Of a stretch of DNA of 64,000 nucleotides, positions 59,673-64,000 are shown piece by piece. The stretch is taken from NCBI RefSeq assembly GCF_003072465.1, contig NZ_CP025628.1:108501-172500 (forward strand), written 5' to 3'. Within the stretch, counting starts at the first letter, position 1. Every line of letters starts with the position of its first letter. Both the position numbers and the translations under genes were made by a program. Origin of the DNA: Candidatus Kinetoplastibacterium sorsogonicusi (GTDB lineage: Bacteria > Pseudomonadota > Gammaproteobacteria > Burkholderiales > Burkholderiaceae_B). Under the pieces are notes generated by a model. It saw only the letters and a list, made by a program, of their open reading frames with translations, was not told the origin of the DNA and searched no databases.

Positions 59673-60635
59673 ATGTTTAATGTGCAATATTTTTTAGAAT
59701 TTGAACAACCTTTATCTGAAATAGAAAATAAAATAGAAGAGCTGAGGAATACTAAATCTGGATCAGCAATACATATTTTAAATGAAATTAATTTTTTAAA
59801 AAAACAAAGTGAAAAATTAACAATTGATATATATTCCAAGTTAACACCTTGGCAAATTGCATTAATAGCAAATCATCCTAAAAGACCTTATATTTTAGAT
59901 TATATTAATAATATATTTACTGATTTTCATGAATTACATGGTGATAGAATGTATTTTGATGATCAGGCTATAATAGGTGGATTAGCAAAATTTGATGGAT
60001 TTGCATGTATGATTATAGGTCATAAAAAAGGTAGAAATCCTGAAGAAAGATTTTTACATAATTTTGGAAATCCACGTCCAGAAGGTTATAGAAAAATATT
60101 ACGTTTAATGAAATTAGCTGAAAAATTTAATATACCAATATTTACTTTTGTAGATAACATTCCTTATATTAATTCAAAAATTGATGAAAATAAGATAGAA
60201 AAATCAGAATTTATTGGTCAGAATTTATGCTTAATTTCTAGATTAAAAGTTCCTATTATATCTACTATCATAGGAGAAAGTGGTTCTGTAAGTTCTTTAG
60301 TTCTTTCCATAGGGAATAGAGTATTAATGCTAAAATATTCTATATATTCATTGATTTCATCAGAAATATTTGATTCTAAATTTTGGAATAATTTAGATAA
60401 AAAATCAGATGAAGCATTACCAATTACAGCTAATAAATTGAAGGAATTAGGATTAATAACATTTGTAGTTAATGAACCAATAGGTGGTGCTCATAGATAT
60501 CCTAATTCCATGTATAAAATATTATATAATACATTGGATGAGACTTTAAGATTTTTAAAAAACATGACACCAGAGCAATTAGTCAATCAAAGAATGAATT
60601 TATTATTATCATATGGATATTTTAAAAATTTATAA
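59673..60635 (+). CDS. accA: Acetyl-CoA carboxylase carboxyltransferase subunit alpha
   Basis: With AccD transfers CO2 from biotin to acetyl-CoA to form malonyl-CoA, the start of fatty acid synthesis. 320 residues. FLEFEQPLSEIENKIEELR at the start, HPKRPYILDYI and FHELHGDRMYFDDQAIIGGLAKF, then IIGESGSVSSLVLSIGNRVLML are conserved. One oddity: the usual EGCASILW is SLISSEIFDSKFW here, so this active-site-adjacent loop is changed. The fold remains complete. accB, accC and accD are not in the window. Confidence 0.95.
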   Translation: MFNVQYFLEFEQPLSEIENKIEELRNTKSGSAIHILNEINFLKKQSEKLTIDIYSKLTPWQIALIANHPKRPYILDYINNIFTDFHELHGDRMYFDDQAIIGGLAKFDGFACMIIGHKKGRNPEERFLHNFGNPRPEGYRKILRLMKLAEKFNIPIFTFVDNIPYINSKIDENKIEKSEFIGQNLCLISRLKVPIISTIIGESGSVSSLVLSIGNRVLMLKYSIYSLISSEIFDSKFWNNLDKKSDEALPITANKLKELGLITFVVNEPIGGAHRYPNSMYKILYNTLDETLRFLKNMTPEQLVNQRMNLLLSYGYFKNL

Positions 60636-60667
60636 ATACTTTAATATTTTTATTATAAGAAATAATA

Positions 60668-61666
60668 ATGAATAAAATATTATTAGAACCAATAAAAAAA
60701 AATTTAGAATCTTTAAAAAAAATTCCTAAGCGTATAGGTATAGGATTAAGTGGAGGTCTAGATTCTACAATGTTATCTCTTGCAATGTCTAATGTTGCTA
60801 AATTATATAATATTCAAGTATATCTACTTCATATTAATCATTCTATTCAGATTGATTCAGATTTATGGGCAAAAAATGCAAAAAATTTTGCTAAATTATT
60901 AAAATATAAATTTTTAGAAGTTAAAGTTGATATTAATATCAATAAAGGCAGTTGCCTTGAAGAAGCAGCAAGAGAATATCGTTATTTAGCATTTAAACAT
61001 CTATCAATAAAACATGATATCAATACTATATTTTTAGCACACCATAGAGATGATCAAGCAGAAACGATATTATTAAGATTATTAAGGGGTACTGGAGTTA
61101 CCGGTTCTATTGCTATGAGAGAATGTTCTATTAAAGATAATATTGTATATATAAGACCATGGTTAAATATTGATAAAAAAATTATTTTAGAAAATAGCAA
61201 ATATATTATTAATAATAAAAAAATTATCTTATCAGAAGATCCTATGAACTATAGTACTAACTATACTAGATCTGCTATAAGGGTTTTAATATCACCTATA
61301 TTGAATAAAAAATGGCATGGATGGCAAAAAAATTTGACTAGATTTTCTAAAAATATGGAAGAAGCTTTAGAAATATTAAATTCTGTCGCGCAAGATGACT
61401 TAAATCTATTAGATTTTAATACTAATGATTATAGTTTTTCTTTAGAAAAATGGCGACATTTGTCTCAATCTAGAAGAAATTTATTAATACGTCATTGGCT
61501 TAATATTCAAAATATCATGATGCCTTCTAGAGCACGTTTACTAAATTTGAATAAACAATTAATGAACTTACATAATTTAGGTTATGATCGTTTTATGGTA
61601 GTTAAACATGAAGATGTAGAAATATGTTGTACTCGTAATAGAATATTTATTAGAAGTATAAAATAA
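60668..61666 (+). CDS. tilS: tRNA(Ile)-lysidine synthase
   Basis: Makes lysidine at C34 of tRNA-Ile(CAT), changing its codon and amino-acid identity. 332 residues: P-loop SGGLDSTML near residue 29, HINHS, and HHRDDQAETILLRLLRGTG near 118-137. At 332 residues it lacks most of the C-terminal domain of the 430-residue E. coli type and matches the shorter class. Located between accA and lysC. Confidence 0.95.
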   Translation: MNKILLEPIKKNLESLKKIPKRIGIGLSGGLDSTMLSLAMSNVAKLYNIQVYLLHINHSIQIDSDLWAKNAKNFAKLLKYKFLEVKVDININKGSCLEEAAREYRYLAFKHLSIKHDINTIFLAHHRDDQAETILLRLLRGTGVTGSIAMRECSIKDNIVYIRPWLNIDKKIILENSKYIINNKKIILSEDPMNYSTNYTRSAIRVLISPILNKKWHGWQKNLTRFSKNMEEALEILNSVAQDDLNLLDFNTNDYSFSLEKWRHLSQSRRNLLIRHWLNIQNIMMPSRARLLNLNKQLMNLHNLGYDRFMVVKHEDVEICCTRNRIFIRSIK

Positions 61667-61765
61667 AATGTGTTGTTAAATTATTTCAAAATAAATTTTT
61701 TTTATTCTATTTGTGTAATTTTTTGTTATTATTAATTTTTAAATTAATTTTAAATAGAGCTAAAA

Positions 61766-63016
61766 ATGTCTGTAATTGTTCACAAATATGGTGGTACATC
61801 TATGGGTTCAATAGAACGCATTAAGAATGTAGCACGTCGTGTAGCTAAATGGCATTCTGCTGGCTACAAAGTAGTTGTAGTTCCTTCTGCTATGTCAGGA
61901 GAAACAAATCGTTTGTTAAATATGGCTAAAGAAATTACACCCTTGCCACATGAAAGAGAATTAGACATGTTAGCATCTACTGGTGAGCAGGCTAGTAGTG
62001 CACTCTTAGCAATGGCATTATTAGCAGAAGGGATACCAGCTAGAAGTTATACAGGGTGGCAATTACCTATATATACAGATAATTCTCATACTAAGGCACG
62101 AATTATTTCTATAGACCATAAAAAAATATTAGATAATTTAAATGATGGAAAGGTTGTAGTAGTAACAGGATTTCAAGGTATTAATGAAAATGGTGATATT
62201 ACAACTTTAGGTAGAGGTGGATCTGATACTTCTGCAGTAGCAATAGCTGCTGTTTTAAAAGCTAAAGAATGTCTTATTTATACTGATGTAGATGGTGTTT
62301 ATACTACAGATCCTAGAATTGTATCAGAAGCTAGAAGAATGTCTACTGTTTCTTTTGAAGAAATGATGGAAATGTCTTCTTTAGGATCTAAAGTATTACA
62401 AATTAGGTCTGTAGAATTTGCAGGTAAATATCGTGTTCCAACAAGAGTATTATCATCATTAACAGATCCTCTGATTCCTTTAGAGGAAGAAATGATATCT
62501 GGAACTTTAATAAATTTTGAGGAAGATAAAGAAATGGAATCTGCTGTTGTTTCTGGTATTGCATTTAGTAACAATGAATCAAGAATTACTTTATTAGATG
62601 TACCTGATACTCCTGGTATTGCTAGTTCTATATTAACTCCAGTTGCTGATGCTAATATAGATGTTGATATGATAGTACAAAACCAATCAGTAGATGGTAA
62701 TACAGATTTTTCTTTTACTATAAATCATGTAGATTTTCAAAGAACTGTTAATTTATTAAAAGACGTTGTAATTCCAGCTGTAAAAGCTCGTGATTTAGCA
62801 ATTGAAGAAAAAGTAGCTAAAGTATCTATAGTTGGTCTTGGTATGAAATCTCATGTAGGTGTAGCAAGTACTATGTTTAAAACATTAGCCAAAGAAGGTG
62901 TAAATATTAAAATGATTAGTACTAGTGAAATTAAAACATCAATTATAATTGATATTAAATATATGGAACTAGCTGTAAGATCTTTACATCACGTATTTGG
63001 ATTAGATGCTAAATAA
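61766..63016 (+). CDS. lysC: Aspartokinase
   Basis: Phosphorylates aspartate, the first step to lysine, threonine, methionine and diaminopimelate. 416 residues: kinase domain with VHKYGGTSMGSIERI and TLGRGGSDTSAVA, then two ACT domains from about residue 265 (ITLLDVPDTPGIASSIL and VSIVGLGMKSHVGVASTMFKTLA) that bind feedback inhibitors in relatives. Single-chain form, full length. With dapA it points to lysine synthesis by the symbiont. Confidence 0.98.
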   Translation: MSVIVHKYGGTSMGSIERIKNVARRVAKWHSAGYKVVVVPSAMSGETNRLLNMAKEITPLPHERELDMLASTGEQASSALLAMALLAEGIPARSYTGWQLPIYTDNSHTKARIISIDHKKILDNLNDGKVVVVTGFQGINENGDITTLGRGGSDTSAVAIAAVLKAKECLIYTDVDGVYTTDPRIVSEARRMSTVSFEEMMEMSSLGSKVLQIRSVEFAGKYRVPTRVLSSLTDPLIPLEEEMISGTLINFEEDKEMESAVVSGIAFSNNESRITLLDVPDTPGIASSILTPVADANIDVDMIVQNQSVDGNTDFSFTINHVDFQRTVNLLKDVVIPAVKARDLAIEEKVAKVSIVGLGMKSHVGVASTMFKTLAKEGVNIKMISTSEIKTSIIIDIKYMELAVRSLHHVFGLDAK

Positions 63017-63034
63017 TTATTTATTATACTATTC

Positions 63035-63063
63035 TTTAATATAATTAATTATAATGGTATAAT
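63035..63063 (+). promoter_or_regulatory. Promoter of tRNA-Ser
   Basis: TTTAAT (63035-63040), 17-nt spacer, TGG-TATAAT (63058-63063) with an extended -10. Start near 63070, 10 nt before the tRNA. Confidence 0.65.
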
Positions 63064-63079
63064 ATTCAATAGAAATTAT

Positions 63080-63171
63080 GGAGGTATGCCCGAGTGGCTG
63101 AAGGGGCTCCCCTGCTAAGGGAGTATGCGGCTAAAACTGTATCGTGAGTTCGAATCTCACTACCTCCGCCA
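63080..63171 (+). tRNA. tRNA-Ser (anticodon GCT)
   Basis: Class II tRNA with a long variable arm. Acceptor GGAGGTA with TACCTCC, anticodon stem CTCCC/GGGAG around CTGCTAA (anticodon GCT), variable arm about TATGCGGCTAAAACTGTATC, T-arm GTGAG-TTCGAAT-CTCAC, discriminator G, encoded CCA. Confidence 0.97.
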
Positions 63172-63184
63172 GTATGTTATTATA

Positions 63185-63213
63185 TTGTACGTGTTAATAA
63201 AATTTGATACAAT
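63185..63213 (+). promoter_or_regulatory. Promoter of tRNA-Arg(ACG)
   Basis: TTGTAC (63185-63190), 17-nt spacer, TGA-TACAAT (63208-63213) with an extended -10. Start near 63220. The tRNA therefore has its own promoter, apart from tRNA-Ser. Confidence 0.7.
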
Positions 63214-63237
63214 ATATAGTGTTGGAATAATATTCTA

Positions 63238-63315
63238 GCGCCCGTAGCTCAGTTGGATTAGAGTACTTGGCTACGAACCAAGGGGTCGTGGGTTCGAATC
63301 CTGCCGGGCGCACCA
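63238..63315 (+). tRNA. tRNA-Arg (anticodon ACG)
   Basis: Acceptor GCGCCCG with CGGGCGC, D-stem GCTC/GAGT, anticodon stem CTTGG/CCAAG around CTACGAA (anticodon ACG; A34 is a TadA substrate to give inosine), T-loop TTCGAAT, discriminator A, encoded CCA. Confidence 0.97.
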
Positions 63316-63376
63316 TCATAAGTGTTTTATATATACAATTAGTTTATGTTTTTTAAAATTCTATAAATTTTATTGA

Positions 63377-63397
63377 CATATTTTTCCATAAAATATG
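63377..63397. terminator. Hairpin after the efp stop
   Basis: CATATTTT (63377-63384) and AAAATATG (63390-63397) with a 5-nt loop lie just downstream of the efp stop on the minus strand. No continuous U-tract follows, so it is only a weak terminator candidate. Confidence 0.35.
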
Positions 63398-63402
63398 GGT
63401 AA

Positions 63403-63960
63403 TTAATTTATAATGCCATGATATTCATTTGTACGTGTATCAATTTCTATTTTATCTCCTATTTTGCAAAAAATAGGTACATTAATTTCATGCCCAGATG
63501 AAATTTGAGCAGGTTTCATTACTTTTCCAGAGGTATCTCCTCTAGTTGCAGGTTCAGTATATGTAATTTCACGTACAATTATATTAGGTAATTCTACTGC
63601 TATGATTTTATCATTAAAAAATATGATTTCTACCTTCATATTATTTTCTAAATATTTTAATATTTCGAGCATATTATTTTTTTCGACTTCATGTTGATTA
63701 TAATTTTCATCTAAAAATACATACATTGGATCTATAAAATATGAAAAAACACATTCTTTTTTTTCTAGCTGTACTACTTCAAATTTTTCATCAGCTTTAT
63801 ATACAGATTCACTAATAGATGATGTTAGTAAATTTTTGAATTTTAATTTAACTACAGCAGAATTTCTACCAGATTTATTATATTCAGTTTTTTGAACAAT
63901 TAATGGATCTCCTAAAATCATTACTACGTTACCAATTCTTAATTCTTGAGCTGTTTTCAT
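63403..63960 (-). CDS. efp: Elongation factor P, arginine-32 type
   Basis: Relieves ribosome stalling at polyproline stretches. 185 residues, three beta-barrel domains as usual. The domain I tip reads [13 protein letters not shown] and puts Arg at residue 32, where E. coli has a modified Lys. This is the arginine type of Pseudomonas and Neisseria, in which EarP adds rhamnose from dTDP-L-rhamnose; earP usually lies next to efp and would be outside this window. [24 protein letters not shown] and [16 protein letters not shown] close the protein. rfbB and rfbD at 46.8-48.7 kb could supply the donor. Confidence 0.97.
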   Translation of the reverse strand: MKTAQELRIGNVVMILGDPLIVQKTEYNKSGRNSAVVKLKFKNLLTSSISESVYKADEKFEVVQLEKKECVFSYFIDPMYVFLDENYNQHEVEKNNMLEILKYLENNMKVEIIFFNDKIIAVELPNIIVREITYTEPATRGDTSGKVMKPAQISSGHEINVPIFCKIGDKIEIDTRTNEYHGIIN

Positions 63961-64000
63961 GAATATATAATTCCTTATTTTTAAAAGTTAATTTATTTTC

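Overview
The window looks like a piece of the reduced, AT-rich genome of an obligate betaproteobacterial endosymbiont of the Burkholderiales (family Alcaligenaceae). The closest guess is a Candidatus Kinetoplastibacterium, the symbiont of trypanosomatids. This rests on four things: gene order of betaproteobacterial type (queA-tgt-yajC-secD-secF, pgk..fba-purC-purE-purK, dnaX-ybaB-recR, carA-carB-greA-yhbY-rlmE-ftsH-folP-glmM-ppk, cysS-alkA-accA-tilS-lysC); strongly AT-biased codons and Lys/Asn/Ile-rich proteins; almost no paralogues, mobile elements or prophage; and retained amino-acid, pyrimidine, purine and quinone genes. The genus is inference; no rRNA lies in the window.

Layout. 1-1.7 kb: mgtE (cut by the window edge) and an acyl-CoA thioesterase. 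1.86-2.4 kb: tRNA-Lys on the plus strand and a tRNA-Ala/Glu/Asp operon on the minus strand. 2.5-13.2 kb, minus strand: miaB-phoH-ybeY, queA-tgt-yajC-secD-secF, ubiD, rsmE. 13.4-24.1 kb: tkt, gap, pgk, then pit reversed, then fba, purC, purE, purK, tsaC. 24.1-32.9 kb: tRNA-Arg(CCT), an AddB/AddA-like nuclease-helicase pair, the 4.5S RNA gene ffs, dnaX, ybaB, recR. 33-46.5 kb: tal (minus), then carA, carB, greA, yhbY (minus), rlmE, ftsH, folP, glmM, ppk. 46.6-49 kb: tRNA-Pro, rfbD and rfbB (minus), tRNA-Arg(TCT), tRNA-His. 49-56.4 kb: dapA, mutS (minus), an MscS-like channel, suhB, a TerC-CBS protein, uppP. 56.6-64 kb: ppiB (minus), cysS, alkA-like, accA, tilS, lysC, tRNA-Ser, tRNA-Arg(ACG), efp (minus).

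How the genes work together. The cell keeps its own expression, secretion and repair machinery and the middle of sugar metabolism (transketolase, transaldolase, aldolase, GAPDH, PGK). It also keeps entries into products a host could use: carbamoyl phosphate, purines, lysine (lysC, dapA), folate, fatty acid (accA) and ubiquinone (ubiD). Phosphate handling is represented by pit and ppk. The queuosine enzymes queA and tgt sit in the same window as two of their tRNA substrates (Asp-GTC, His-GTG). EF-P carries an arginine at residue 32, the type rhamnosylated by EarP with dTDP-rhamnose, which gives a possible reason for keeping rfbB and rfbD.

I found no CRISPR array, insertion sequence, prophage or clearly new gene system. 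The most informative oddities are erosion in the AddAB-like pair (iron-sulphur cysteines lost in one subunit, nuclease residues lost in the other), an A10 slippage tract late in dnaX with stops in both alternative frames, repeated TAATACT boxes before carA, a dyad over the likely suhB promoter, and AT-only palindromes at gene ends.
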